A stretch of DNA of 62,871 bases from Opitutaceae bacterium. GTDB taxonomy: Bacteria; Verrucomicrobiota; Verrucomicrobiia; Opitutales; Opitutaceae. Below the pieces are notes generated by a model, which was not told where the DNA came from, searched no databases, and saw nothing but the letters and a program-made list of their open reading frames with translations. Position 1 is the stretch's first letter. Each line of letters opens with the position of its first letter. The position numbers and the translations under genes are program-made. Below are positions 16,732-26,157 of the stretch, one piece after another. Where the stretch lies: NCBI GenBank assembly GCA_018667915.1, contig JABIRI010000153.1:1-62871 (forward strand), written 5' to 3'.

Positions 16732-19215
16732 GTGAACATTTCCCGATCACTCACCCTCCCAGCGATCGGTCTGGCCATTGCCGCGACCGCTTTTATCGCC
16801 GGTCGTTGGACCGCCCCGTCAACCGCTGACACCCCGCCCGATTTCTCATTGGGGAACCTGCCTCCCGTGCCCGCGATAGCTTCGCCCAACGAACGCGTCG
16901 ATATCGTCAACAAGCCCGACATCGACGACGTCGCCCGAGACGTCGAAGAGGTCGCCCGCCTCGGTTACTGGCAGATGACCAAACAATGGGAGATCGTGAT
17001 CAACGCCCTCGATGCCCAGGACATGCCTCGGCTGCTCAGTATCCTCGCCAAATACCCGTGGACCAACGCCCGCACGCAACTGAACCATGCGTTCTACTCT
17101 CGGTGGTCCGAAATGGAACCCGCCCGAGCGCTGGCTCATGCCCAGCGCCAACCCGCCGGACGTCACCGCGACCAAGCCGTGCAGTCCGCACTCCACGGTT
17201 GGGCCTACACCGATGCCGATAGCATGCGCCAATGGGTGCGATCCCTCCCCGAGGGTGAGCTCAAGACCAAGGCCAACCAAGCACTCGCCCCCCACCTCTC
17301 CGCCCAAGATCCCGCCGCCGCCTTCGCTCAAGCCGTTTCTGATGGAGCCACCATGGATCACCAACGTATGATGGGCATCTACACCGCCTGGGCCTCAACG
17401 GATCCCCTCAAAGCTCTCGCTGAGATCAATCGGCAAACCGATGGCCAAGTGCGCCAGAGCGGTCGCATGCAAATCGCCGCCAACTGGGCTAATCACGATC
17501 CCGCCGCCGCCTGGGAATGGACGTCGGCGCAACCACTCAGCGAAAGCAGCACCCTCGCTCAAGTCATCCTCGGCGCATGGGCCCAACAAGACCCCACCAC
17601 CGCCGCCTCCAAAGTCACCCAGATGCCTGCCGGACAACTCCGCGCCAACGCCATCAACAGCGTAGCCAATACGTGGGCTCAACAAGATGGCATGGCCGCA
17701 CTCAGCTGGCTCAAGAGTCTGCCCCCGGGCTCTTCGCAAGCCTGGCTATTTGGCAATATCGTGAACCAGATTGCGACCAAGGACCCCGAATTGGCCCTGC
17801 AAGTCAGCCAGGATCTGCCCGCGGGGCAGGCCCGCACCAATGCGATGTCCAACGCCGTCCGTGCCATGGCGCAAACCGATCCTGACCGTGCTCTGATCGC
17901 GCTCGCCGAGTTCCCCGAGGGGCAACAGAAAACCCAAGCCATGCAACAGCTCTTGGGCACGCTCGCGCAAACCGACCCTGAGAAAGCGCTGCAATTCATC
18001 GACCAGATTCCCGCCGGCCCCCAAGGCAACCAAATCCTCGCTCAAACCATCGGGCAACTCGCGCTCAAGGACCCCGAAGCTGCGATCGAATACGTGCAAA
18101 CCATGCCCGAAGGCACGCGCCAATACCAGACGCTCAGTCAAATCGCATCCACGCTCGCTCAACAGGACCCCGAGCTCGCCGGCATCTTCGCTTCCGCCCT
18201 GCCCCGCGGCCAATACTTCAACCAAGCGACTCAACAGATCGCCTGGCAATACGCTCAACAAGATCCGGTTGGCGCCGCCCAATGGTTACAAACCCTCCCC
18301 AATGGCCAAGCCCGCAGCCAGGCGACCAACCAAGTCATCAGTAACCTTGCCACCTCCAACTTCGACCTCGCCCTCCAACTCGCTAACGGCCTGCCCAGCG
18401 GACAATCCCGCAACAATGCGATCGGCACCTTGGCGAACCAAATCGCGCAGACCGACCTCTCGCGTGCCATCCAGTGGGTCGACGAACTCCCGCCAGGACC
18501 GAGTCGCCAGCAAGCGGTGCAGAATGTCCTTAATCCTTGGATACAAGTCGATCTCGCCGGTGCCGTGGACTACGTGCTCAACGATCTTTCGGCCAACGAA
18601 CAATCCCAGGCTCTGCAACAAATCAGCTACCAACTCGCCCAATCCGATCCGGCCGCGGCCATGCGACTCGCCGACTCGCTGCCCTCCGGTAATAGCAAGA
18701 CCAATTTCATCAGCAACATGGTGTCCAGTCTCGCCAATACCTCCCCCCGCGATGCGGCCGACTACATCAACACCCTTTCCGACGAAAAATCCCGTCTGGC
18801 AGCGAGCCAAAATCTAGTAGGCCAATGGGCCAACACCGACCCCGTCGCCGCGGCCCAATGGCTGGAGACTCAACCCCAATCAAACGGCACCGCCCATCAC
18901 TACGGCAACCTCGCCGGAAACTGGGCCAATATGGATCCCGATGGCGCGACCCGATGGGTGACCTCACTCCCCAACGGCTCCACCCGCGATCAAGCGGCTC
19001 AAAGCCTGATCAACAACCTGATGCAACACGACATGAACTCGGCAATCGGACGTCTGGACCTGATCGAAAATCCGCAACAGCGCGTCCAAACCCAGCAACG
19101 GATTGCTCACCGTTGGTTGCGTAACGATCCGGCGGCCGCTCGCCAATGGATCCACTCCACCGACCTTCCCGCCCAGGTAAAGACCCAGCTCCTCCAATCC
19201 AACCCCGACGGGTAA
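16732..19215 (+). CDS. Exported or membrane-anchored repeat solenoid protein
   Basis: 827 residues starting at a GTG after CCTCCCC. An N-terminal hydrophobic segment (about 8-24) anchors or exports it. From about residue 80 to the end it is made of roughly twenty helical repeats of about 33 residues with the pattern A-x-x-W-A-Q-x-D-P-x-A-A-x-x-W-x-x-x-L-P-x-G-x-x-R-x-x-A. This is an alpha-solenoid built like TPR or HEAT arrays, but the repeat consensus is its own; similar proteins are common in Verrucomicrobia. Protein-protein binding in the cell envelope is likely; no catalytic motif is visible. The repeat is Gln/Asn-rich. It stands alone between tmRNA and the convergent thioredoxin-like gene. 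Confidence 0.7.
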   Translation: MNISRSLTLPAIGLAIAATAFIAGRWTAPSTADTPPDFSLGNLPPVPAIASPNERVDIVNKPDIDDVARDVEEVARLGYWQMTKQWEIVINALDAQDMPRLLSILAKYPWTNARTQLNHAFYSRWSEMEPARALAHAQRQPAGRHRDQAVQSALHGWAYTDADSMRQWVRSLPEGELKTKANQALAPHLSAQDPAAAFAQAVSDGATMDHQRMMGIYTAWASTDPLKALAEINRQTDGQVRQSGRMQIAANWANHDPAAAWEWTSAQPLSESSTLAQVILGAWAQQDPTTAASKVTQMPAGQLRANAINSVANTWAQQDGMAALSWLKSLPPGSSQAWLFGNIVNQIATKDPELALQVSQDLPAGQARTNAMSNAVRAMAQTDPDRALIALAEFPEGQQKTQAMQQLLGTLAQTDPEKALQFIDQIPAGPQGNQILAQTIGQLALKDPEAAIEYVQTMPEGTRQYQTLSQIASTLAQQDPELAGIFASALPRGQYFNQATQQIAWQYAQQDPVGAAQWLQTLPNGQARSQATNQVISNLATSNFDLALQLANGLPSGQSRNNAIGTLANQIAQTDLSRAIQWVDELPPGPSRQQAVQNVLNPWIQVDLAGAVDYVLNDLSANEQSQALQQISYQLAQSDPAAAMRLADSLPSGNSKTNFISNMVSSLANTSPRDAADYINTLSDEKSRLAASQNLVGQWANTDPVAAAQWLETQPQSNGTAHHYGNLAGNWANMDPDGATRWVTSLPNGSTRDQAAQSLINNLMQHDMNSAIGRLDLIENPQQRVQTQQRIAHRWLRNDPAAARQWIHSTDLPAQVKTQLLQSNPDG

Positions 19216-19237
19216 GCAACTGAGACGAGGTGATTTT

Positions 19238-19741
19238 TCACCACTGCCCGGAGTGGCTGTCTTTGATCATCTGTTGGAGCATATCGAATCGAACCTCACC
19301 GTAGTTGATCGCATAACGCATCCGCGTATCACGCACCACCCAGGTGGTCGGCATCCAGGTGAATCGCACCCCGAGTAAAGACTCCGCCCGCTGCCCTTCG
19401 CGACTAGACTGATTGGGGTGCCGCCAAATCTCCAAATTGGGCAGATCCTTGGTCGTGATCCCATGACGACCGAGTAGCCCCACATCGTCTTTGTCGCTGC
19501 CCCACGTGGAGATGAAAATAAACTTAATCTCCGGATTCTCCTTAATGAAATCCGGCCAGCCTCCGTCTTGAAATTCGACAATGCAGTTGTGACACCACGA
19601 CGCCCAAATATGCACCACCGTCGGCGTCGACGAATCCGTCGCTTCCACGAGTCGGGCCTCAAACTCCGCTTCGGTTTCGGCAAAAGCAGGTATCACCAAA
19701 ATCAATGCGAACAGGAGTGCGGGCAAAAATCGTTTCATCAT
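19238..19741 (-). CDS. Secreted thioredoxin-fold protein
   Basis: 167 residues from ATG 19741. A cleavable signal sequence (about 1-21, ending AFAE) is followed by a thioredoxin fold with WASWCHNC (Cys50, Cys53) and a cis-proline in FTWMPTTWVV. The CHNC active site is unusual compared with CGPC or CPHC. It probably acts on cysteines or as a redox chaperone in the periplasm. It is the last gene of a minus-strand run that begins with the response regulator at 23344, 29 bases or more after the nitroreductase gene, so co-regulation is possible. Confidence 0.78.
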   Translation of the reverse strand: MMKRFLPALLFALILVIPAFAETEAEFEARLVEATDSSTPTVVHIWASWCHNCIVEFQDGGWPDFIKENPEIKFIFISTWGSDKDDVGLLGRHGITTKDLPNLEIWRHPNQSSREGQRAESLLGVRFTWMPTTWVVRDTRMRYAINYGEVRFDMLQQMIKDSHSGQW

Positions 19742-19773
19742 CACAAGAAACCCTGCACCGCCTTTCTATTCCC

Positions 19774-20439
19774 TCAAATGAAAGTGGCGATTTCTTCTAG
19801 GGGTTTGCGGGAGTTGCCGGGGACGCGGACCCCGTCGGCCGGATATCCGACGATCAGAAGGAGGAAAGGTTTTTCCGACGCGGGACGATTGAGGATACGA
19901 TTGAGGAAATTCATGGGACTCGGCGTATGCGTGAGCGTGACCAACCCCGCCGCATGGAGTGCATTAATAAGGAATCCCGTAGCGATACCTACGGACTCCT
20001 TGGGATAATAGGTCTGCTGTTTCCGACCCTGATCGTTGATGTAGGAGTTCACGGAAAATACCGGGATCAACCACGGGGCCTTTTCGATAAAGGGTTTGAT
20101 CGCGTCGGTCTGAAACGGCTTCAGCACGTTCAACCACTCTTCGGGCGCGCGGCTTTCGTAAAATTCTCGCTCCTCAACCTCACTTGCCTCGCGAATTTTT
20201 CGTTTCAACACCGGATTGCTCACGGCCGCAAAATGCCACGGCTGCAGATTCGCTCCGCTGGGCGCGGTTCCAGCCGCGCGAATACAGTCCTCGATGATCT
20301 CTCGCGGCACCGGATCGGTGGAAAATTCCCGCACCGTGCGACGGGTGCGGATCATTTCGTAATGCGCCTTGGCGGCATCACGCATCGCCGCTTCGTCGCG
20401 GCGTTTAAAATTTAAGGGCACCATGGGTTTGGAATCCAT
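19774..20439 (-). CDS. Nitroreductase-family flavoprotein
   Basis: 221 residues from ATG 20439; GTG 20457 and ATG 20424 are alternatives. IRTRRTVREFSTDPVP near the N-terminus and APSGANLQPWHFAAV are the FMN-binding blocks of the nitroreductase family, and HTPSPMNFLNRIL plus KPFLLLIVGYP close the fold. The spacing is nearer to the iodotyrosine-deiodinase/BluB-like branch than to NfsB. It would reduce a small substrate using NAD(P)H in the cytoplasm. Substrate unknown. It lies 17 to 35 bases after the EF-hand gene. Confidence 0.82.
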   Translation of the reverse strand: MDSKPMVPLNFKRRDEAAMRDAAKAHYEMIRTRRTVREFSTDPVPREIIEDCIRAAGTAPSGANLQPWHFAAVSNPVLKRKIREASEVEEREFYESRAPEEWLNVLKPFQTDAIKPFIEKAPWLIPVFSVNSYINDQGRKQQTYYPKESVGIATGFLINALHAAGLVTLTHTPSPMNFLNRILNRPASEKPFLLLIVGYPADGVRVPGNSRKPLEEIATFI

Positions 20440-20474
20440 GGTGCCCAGGATGGTCACTCCCCAGTGACGTGTCC

Positions 20475-20882
20475 CTAAAAATCGGCGCCTGGTGGTGGAC
20501 CCTCACGGCCGCCTAGACGTCCCATACGATGGTCGGGAGGCGGTGGGAGGGCATCGACGAGTTCACGATCTGAGACCGTGCCGTCTCCGTCGGTGTCCAT
20601 GGACAAAAGAGTCGCCACAGCGCCATCAATTTCAGTGGCTGATATGACCCCATCTTGATCGCTGTCGAATAACATCAACAGGGGATGTCCACCCGGAGGG
20701 GGACCTCCCGGACCACGACCCGCTTTCGACATCGGCGAGGCGCCGCGCTCCCAATCAGCTTCAACCGGTGCACCACTGGGTTGAGCCCAAAGCGAAATTG
20801 AAAAAGCACCCAATACAAGCCCGAGCATACCCAGAGTCCCGGCCAGAGCGGGATGTGAGCGGTGGGAGGTGATCGCATTCAT
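20475..20882 (-). CDS. Secreted EF-hand protein
   Basis: 135 residues. A hydrophobic stretch (about 13-33) acts as signal or anchor. Two canonical EF-hand loops are intact: Asp73-Glu84 (DSDQDGVISATE) and Asp96-Glu107 (DTDGDGTVSDRE). Gly/Pro-rich segments flank them (GRGPGGPPPGGHP; GREGPPPG). It should bind calcium in the periplasm. It follows the histidine kinase gene by 70 bases and the kinase has a Pro/Arg/Gly-rich periplasmic part, so it might be a sensor accessory for the kinase; that is inference. Confidence 0.8.
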   Translation of the reverse strand: MNAITSHRSHPALAGTLGMLGLVLGAFSISLWAQPSGAPVEADWERGASPMSKAGRGPGGPPPGGHPLLMLFDSDQDGVISATEIDGAVATLLSMDTDGDGTVSDRELVDALPPPPDHRMGRLGGREGPPPGADF

Positions 20883-20952
20883 AATGCCAATAATCTACCC
20901 CATGCTTGTTCAGGGAATGTGTGCACGACCTCCTTTTATTGTTAGGAATTCG

Positions 20953-22584
20953 TTAAGATTGCCGAGAATGGTCCTGCCTAAGTTTGATCTTCGCGATAAA
21001 TCCTCGGGGATTCCCATTAGCAAACGATACTTTGCCGCCCATGGCCTCAATGGATTCCCGCACAATGGATAAACCGAGACCCGTGCCTCCCAGCTCCCGC
21101 GAACGAGCCGAATCTGGTCGGTAAAAAGGTTCTCCCAAACGGGCTAAGGCTTCGGGAGGGACTCCCGGACCATCGTCGGTGATATTCAAGTCCACCCAAT
21201 CCGGAGCACGGTGAACTGCGTCGATGGAAATCTTCGCATCAGCGCCCGCGTAGCGCGTGGCGTTGCGGACCAAGTTACTCAAAACCTTTACCAATAAGTT
21301 AGCGTCGCCGCCTACCACCACTTCGGCCTCAACATCGATCGATATATCCATCCCCACTGCTTCCCGGCGCATAGCCTGATCGACCGCGTCCCGTAAAACC
21401 ACCGGTTGAATCACCGCCACTCGAGCCTGCAAGCCTGCGCGGGTGAAGGCTAATAACTCGCCCAACAAATCGCTCATCTGCTGCACCTCTTCCTGCACAT
21501 CCTGCACCGAATCCTGGAGGTCATCCGGCACCCGATCCTGCAGGATTGCCGCCCCCACTTGTAATCGTCCGAGAGGTGAGCCTAATTCGTGCGCTACATC
21601 TGCCAGAAATTTTTTCTGGCCATTGACCAAGCGATCCAACCGTTCCGCCATACGATTGATGCTTTCGCCCAGCAGTCCCAACTCATCGCGTCTATTCGTC
21701 TCGACCCGGACCTTGAAACGCCCTTGGGCGATTTCGGTGGTCGCGTAGGTCGCCTGCCGCAGCGCTCGCGTGATTCCTACCACCAGTGGCAACCAGAATA
21801 TCACCGATAACACTACGACGGCGGCGACCGCGTAAACCGCCGGTCTTAAATCCAAGAGACCACCAAAGGACCAAACGGAATCTGAGATAGCGAAGAGTGC
21901 ACCAGGCATCGGCCGGCCTTCGGTATCAAATACCGGGGCACGCACGCCCACCCACCATCTGCCTTCACTTCGATCATATTCAAAAATTCGACCATCTCTG
22001 CCAGAGGGGCCGCCACCTTCCATTCCGCGAGGACCACCAGGTCCGGCATCTGGCGGTTGCCGACGGGGAGGACCATCGCCCGGCTGGCGATTTCTTGGGT
22101 CGGGTGGAGGACGACGATCATCCGCTCGACGAGGCGGCCCTGGTCCCGGTCCCGGTCTCGCCATTCTCGGGTCATCTGCTCGGGGGGGCGCGCCTACTCC
22201 ATCTCCCGCCTCATCATTTTGCAGGATGTAACTAACCTCGTCAGGAATCGGGATTGTCGCTCCACCTTTCAACTCTCCTTCATTGGAATAAAATGCGAAC
22301 GAGAGATCATAGACTTCTTCATATCGAGCGATCACGGATTCGAGATCTTCCCCATTGCGCACGGCGGAATTCATCGCGACTCCGACCAGTTGCAAACGAT
22401 CTCCCACGGGACCGCCAATCCATCCCTGCAACCCTCCTCGCCCTAGCAAGACTCCCACCGCAATCGCGGCGATAAAAAGAAAATTCAGCCCCAACCAAAT
22501 TCCGATTTTAACCGAAAGCGGCACCCGTAATCCGGGTGCAATCCGAAATCCTGCAGGATTCTGATTTTCAGTCTGATCATCCAT
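20953..22584 (-). CDS. Membrane sensor histidine kinase with Pro/Arg/Gly-rich periplasmic segment
   Basis: 543 residues. Two transmembrane helices (about 24-48 and 250-275) enclose a periplasmic sensor. Its middle (about 135-200) is low-complexity, repeating Pro, Arg, Asp and Gly (RADDRRPPPDPRNRQPGDGPP). A HAMP linker follows, then the H-box HELGSPLGRL with His332, and N, G1 and G2 boxes (NLVRNATRY, DDGPGVP, GGTGLGLS). It is EnvZ/CpxA-like in layout. The cognate regulator gene is 22 bases upstream. The signal is unknown; the low-complexity insert could bind metal or anions or simply be a spacer. Confidence 0.92.
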   Translation of the reverse strand: MDDQTENQNPAGFRIAPGLRVPLSVKIGIWLGLNFLFIAAIAVGVLLGRGGLQGWIGGPVGDRLQLVGVAMNSAVRNGEDLESVIARYEEVYDLSFAFYSNEGELKGGATIPIPDEVSYILQNDEAGDGVGAPPRADDPRMARPGPGPGPPRRADDRRPPPDPRNRQPGDGPPRRQPPDAGPGGPRGMEGGGPSGRDGRIFEYDRSEGRWWVGVRAPVFDTEGRPMPGALFAISDSVWSFGGLLDLRPAVYAVAAVVVLSVIFWLPLVVGITRALRQATYATTEIAQGRFKVRVETNRRDELGLLGESINRMAERLDRLVNGQKKFLADVAHELGSPLGRLQVGAAILQDRVPDDLQDSVQDVQEEVQQMSDLLGELLAFTRAGLQARVAVIQPVVLRDAVDQAMRREAVGMDISIDVEAEVVVGGDANLLVKVLSNLVRNATRYAGADAKISIDAVHRAPDWVDLNITDDGPGVPPEALARLGEPFYRPDSARSRELGGTGLGLSIVRESIEAMGGKVSFANGNPRGFIAKIKLRQDHSRQS

Positions 22585-22606
22585 GGTTCAGAAAAAATCT
22601 CTTCGC

Positions 22607-23344
22607 TCAATGCGTGGAGGGATCGATGAAGAGGTAACCCACCGACCTGAGAGTCCGAATGTAGCGCGGGTTCCGCGCATCATCGCCAAGCTTCTTCCGC
22701 AACGCAGAGATGTGCACATCAATGGAACGATCAAACACGTCGTAGTTTCGCTCCCGCACTTCATCCAACAGGGATTCGCGCGACTTCACTCGACCTTTCG
22801 AATTGGCCAATCCTAAAAGCAGGTCAAACTCGACCGGCGTGAGATCGAGCACCTGATCACCCAACACCGCCGAGCGGGCTTCAGGCCGGATCCGTAATTC
22901 TTCAAAAACCAATTCCTCGGGCGGGGCTTCCTCCTTGGCGGTTCGGCTGCCTCGCCGCAATACCGCCCGCAATCGCGCGAGCAGCTCTCGGGTGGAAAAC
23001 GTCTTGGGCAGGTAATCATCGGCTCCAACTTCCAACCCTACTATCCGGTCCATTTCATCACCACGAGCGGTCAGCATGAGCACGGGAATATCTGAACTAC
23101 TACGAATGCGTTTGAGCACTTCAAATCCATCCATCCCCGGCAACATCACGTCCAGCAGCACGACATCCCATTCTTCCGCCAGTACGCGTTCAAGGCCGCT
23201 CGGACCATCATGCACGGCGGTCACATTAAAGCCCAGCGGGGCCAAATAGCTGGATACCAGACGACACAGTTTTTGGTCGTCATCGATCATCAAGAGTCGG
23301 GTCTGCACAGGATCGGAGTCGGGGGATGCGGCGGAAAGAGGCAT
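22607..23344 (-). CDS. OmpR-family response regulator
   Basis: 245 residues from ATG 23344 (a GTG at 23371 is in frame). The receiver domain has the acidic pair at about 21-22, phosphorylation site Asp65 in LLDVMLPGMDGF, and Lys in DDYLPKTFS. The C-terminal winged helix reads LTPVEFDLLLGLANSKGRV, then DRSIDVHISALRKKLGDD and IRTLRSVGYLF. It is closest in style to CpxR/OmpR. It is the first gene of the minus-strand run and is divergent from the YHYH gene. CTTAA repeats in the shared promoter are candidate binding sites, suggesting autoregulation plus control of the YHYH/MbnPH genes. Confidence 0.94.
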   Translation of the reverse strand: MPLSAASPDSDPVQTRLLMIDDDQKLCRLVSSYLAPLGFNVTAVHDGPSGLERVLAEEWDVVLLDVMLPGMDGFEVLKRIRSSSDIPVLMLTARGDEMDRIVGLEVGADDYLPKTFSTRELLARLRAVLRRGSRTAKEEAPPEELVFEELRIRPEARSAVLGDQVLDLTPVEFDLLLGLANSKGRVKSRESLLDEVRERNYDVFDRSIDVHISALRKKLGDDARNPRYIRTLRSVGYLFIDPSTH

Positions 23345-23394
23345 GAAGTCAATGGTGACTAAGCGAGTCACGCAACCGCCGTCTCCGCGACGAT

Positions 23395-23442
23395 CTTAAC
23401 CAAGTCTTAATAAATCTCCGAACAATATAAACATGGTCTTAA
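23395..23442 (+). promoter_or_regulatory. CTTAA direct repeats with a -10 box: likely response-regulator promoter
   Basis: CTTAA occurs at 23395, 23406 and 23438; the first two are 11 bases apart and the third is 32 further, so all lie near the same helix face. A -10-like TATAAA is at 23426-23431, and the second repeat ends 16 bases before it, where the -35 box should be. OmpR/PhoB-type regulators bind direct repeats of about 11 bp in that position. The regulator gene is divergent on the left and the YHYH gene starts at 23466. Confidence 0.55.
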
Positions 23443-23465
23443 CCTGATTCAGCCAACCTGAACTC

Positions 23466-26135
23466 ATGAAATCTATAACCCGCTCCAATCTGTTCACGTG
23501 CGTAGTTCTCGTCGTGGCAGTGATCCTCAGTGAGGCTGGCCTGAACGCCCAGAGTTCCGATCCCCGTTACACGAGTTGGCTCACTTCGCCTAGCGGAACC
23601 TACGCCCGTCTCTACGAGAGCACCAGCGACCTGACCGCCGGAAACTCCGTCACCACTTGGACCCGTGGGCAAGGCACCCAATCTACCCCGACCTACGCCG
23701 GCGTTACTGCGGTATCCTACTCCATTGATTGGGTCTACATCCTATCGTCCGGACTCGGTTACCACGTCATGGGCCCGTGGTATCTCAATGAGGCCAAGAC
23801 CAACAATTTTCCCAATTTTCCCGCCAACACCGACGTGCTCTACCGTATTCCTCGCAACCCCACTGTGCCGGCCAACAAAACGGCTACCGGAGGCGGCGCG
23901 GTTGGCTACTTCGTTGATGGAATCGCCATGTTCGATAACCGGGACACCTTTTCCTATATCAATTCAAGCGCCAGTGACGGCAGCCCCATGGGAGGCGGCC
24001 GCGGCGACGGAGTCTGGAATCGCGATGCTTACGTAAACGAGGGCGTCACGTTCGATCCCGCTCTGGCTCACCAGGCTGGAGCCCAATACCACTACCATGC
24101 CAACGCCCCGGCCCTCCGGTATCAATTGCAGGATCACGTGGACTACGATTCTTCCACGCGGACCTACTCCGAAAAATCCGGGACGCCAAGCCACTCCCCC
24201 ATTGTCGCCTGGGTAGCTGATGGTTATCCTGTGTATGGGCCATACGGATATAGCGATCCCAACAACGCCAGCAGCACCGTGCGCCGCATGATTTCGGGTT
24301 ACATCAAACGCGACGGCACCAGTGGCTCGACCAATCTCAACACCACAGGACGCACTACCCTGCCTACCTGGGCGGTCGAAGCCCAAGGCATCGGTCCCGC
24401 CCTCAGCTCTGGCCAAACCGGGCCCAACGTCAGCACCGCCTACCCGCTCGGACATTACCTCGAAGACTACGACTACCTTGGCGATCTCGGGCAAACCCTC
24501 GGCACCGATTTCGATTTGGATAAATACAATGGTCGTTTCTGTGTGACGCCCGACTTCCCGAGCGGCACCTACGCCTATTTCCTTTCCATCGAATCCGACG
24601 GCACCCCTAAATACCCTTACACCATGGGACGTTGGTATTACGGCAATCCCACGGGCGACTCGGTCAACAGCATCAGCGAAACCGTCACTCAACAGATTCA
24701 GGGGGCGCCGTCCGCCACCTTGATTGTCTCGGCCACCGCCGACGGGGCGAGCGTCGAGATCGGCTGGAACTCCGTGGAAGGCGCGACTTACCAGGTCGAA
24801 TCTTCTGCCGACGGTTCCGCATGGACCACCGTCGCCAACAGCGTCTCCAGCAGCGGCCTCACCACCACCCTCACTTCCGCCGAAGCCAACCAATACCGAG
24901 TGACCCTGACATCCATCAGCTCCTACGACACGGACGGCACGACCGGCACCGCCGTTGGCAGCACCGGCACTGTGGTTTGGTCGAGCCCTTCCACCGACAC
25001 TGCGCCCACCATTACCGCCCAACCGACCGCTATGTCTGTCGACGTAGGATCGAGTGCGAACTTCTCCGTCACCGCCACCGGCACAGATCCGCTGGCCTTT
25101 CAGTGGTCTCAAGATGGCGTGAACGTCAGTGGCGCCACCAACGCATCCTACACCATCGCCAGCGCCACCACCACCGATGCCGGCAACTACACTGTGACGA
25201 TTACGAACTCCCTCGGCTCGATCACCAGCAGTGCCGCCAACCTGACGGTAAACCCGGTCACCAACCCAGACCCTGACCCAGATCCCGAACCGGATCCGGA
25301 TCCCGACCCCGCAACCAACACGACACGCATCGCCAACCTGTCCACCCGCACTAAAGTTGGCGGCGAAGCAGGCACTCCCGTAATCGGTTTGGTCGTCGCC
25401 GGCACCGGCTCAAAATCCCTCATCGCCCGCGCCGTCGGCCCGACCTTGGGCGACTATGGCGTCACCGGATTCCTCACCGACCCCGAACTCAAACTTCAAC
25501 GCTCGTCCGACAACGTCGCCGTCGCCTACAACGACAACTGGCACCTCGCCCCCAACCGCGACGCCCTTGTCGCCAAGTCCACCCCCGTCGGGGCTTTCGC
25601 ACTCACCGCCAACAGCGCCGACGCCGCATGGTTCGGCAGCCTTCCCGCCGGCGGATACACCGCCCCAGTTCTCGACGATCGTGGCGAAGGCATCGTGCTC
25701 CTCGAGGTCTACGATGCCGGAACCGCATCCGACACCGCTCAGCTCTCCAACGCCTCAACTCGCGCTTGGGTAGGCACCGACGATTCCATTTTGATTACGG
25801 GCTTCGTCCTCGCTGGCACCGAATCACGCCAAGTCTTGCTCCGTGCCGTGGGACCAACGCTCGCTGATTTCGGCGTCACCGGCGTGCTCTCCGATCCTAC
25901 GGCCAGCCTCTACTCCGGCGGCACCTTGCTTCAAACCAACGACAACTGGAGCACCGCATCCAACACCGCCGCAATCACGAGCGCCGCCGCCACCGCGGGT
26001 GCGTTCACCATCCCATCCGGAAGCGCCGACTCGGCGCTCTTGGTCGATCTCGCACCCGGTGCCTACACCCTCCAGGTTTCGGGCGTCGGCGCGACGACCG
26101 GAACCGCGTTGGTCGAGATCTACTTGCTCGATTAA
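23466..26135 (+). CDS. Secreted YHYH-domain protein with Ig-like domain and verrucomicrobial C-terminal repeats
   Basis: 889 residues. A signal peptide (about 1-28) precedes a YHYH domain (about 35-420), with the naming motif at 208-211 (QYHYHA) and VAWVADGYPVYGPYGY after it. A fibronectin-like stretch (about 420-510) and an Ig-like domain (about 516-600, ITAQPTAMSVDVGSSANFSV) follow, then an Asp-Pro linker (NPDPDPDPEPDPDPDP) and two C-terminal repeats carrying ARAVGPTL and LRAVGPTL. YHYH proteins are secreted and uncharacterised; the His/Tyr motif suggests metal binding. The next gene, 22 bases on, is an MbnP-MbnH fusion, so the pair may handle copper or another redox metal outside the cytoplasm. 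Confidence 0.85.
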   Translation: MKSITRSNLFTCVVLVVAVILSEAGLNAQSSDPRYTSWLTSPSGTYARLYESTSDLTAGNSVTTWTRGQGTQSTPTYAGVTAVSYSIDWVYILSSGLGYHVMGPWYLNEAKTNNFPNFPANTDVLYRIPRNPTVPANKTATGGGAVGYFVDGIAMFDNRDTFSYINSSASDGSPMGGGRGDGVWNRDAYVNEGVTFDPALAHQAGAQYHYHANAPALRYQLQDHVDYDSSTRTYSEKSGTPSHSPIVAWVADGYPVYGPYGYSDPNNASSTVRRMISGYIKRDGTSGSTNLNTTGRTTLPTWAVEAQGIGPALSSGQTGPNVSTAYPLGHYLEDYDYLGDLGQTLGTDFDLDKYNGRFCVTPDFPSGTYAYFLSIESDGTPKYPYTMGRWYYGNPTGDSVNSISETVTQQIQGAPSATLIVSATADGASVEIGWNSVEGATYQVESSADGSAWTTVANSVSSSGLTTTLTSAEANQYRVTLTSISSYDTDGTTGTAVGSTGTVVWSSPSTDTAPTITAQPTAMSVDVGSSANFSVTATGTDPLAFQWSQDGVNVSGATNASYTIASATTTDAGNYTVTITNSLGSITSSAANLTVNPVTNPDPDPDPEPDPDPDPATNTTRIANLSTRTKVGGEAGTPVIGLVVAGTGSKSLIARAVGPTLGDYGVTGFLTDPELKLQRSSDNVAVAYNDNWHLAPNRDALVAKSTPVGAFALTANSADAAWFGSLPAGGYTAPVLDDRGEGIVLLEVYDAGTASDTAQLSNASTRAWVGTDDSILITGFVLAGTESRQVLLRAVGPTLADFGVTGVLSDPTASLYSGGTLLQTNDNWSTASNTAAITSAAATAGAFTIPSGSADSALLVDLAPGAYTLQVSGVGATTGTALVEIYLLD

Positions 26136-26157
26136 ACGAATCACGACGCCATCAACC

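Noticed and set aside
23964-25112. A 382-codon open frame on the minus strand inside the YHYH gene
   Set aside because: It is an antisense shadow; the plus-strand product has clear YHYH and Ig-like domains.
25843-26157. Upstream extension of the MbnPH fusion gene
   Set aside because: It overlaps the YHYH gene in another frame and lacks homology; the ATG at 26158 precedes a signal peptide.
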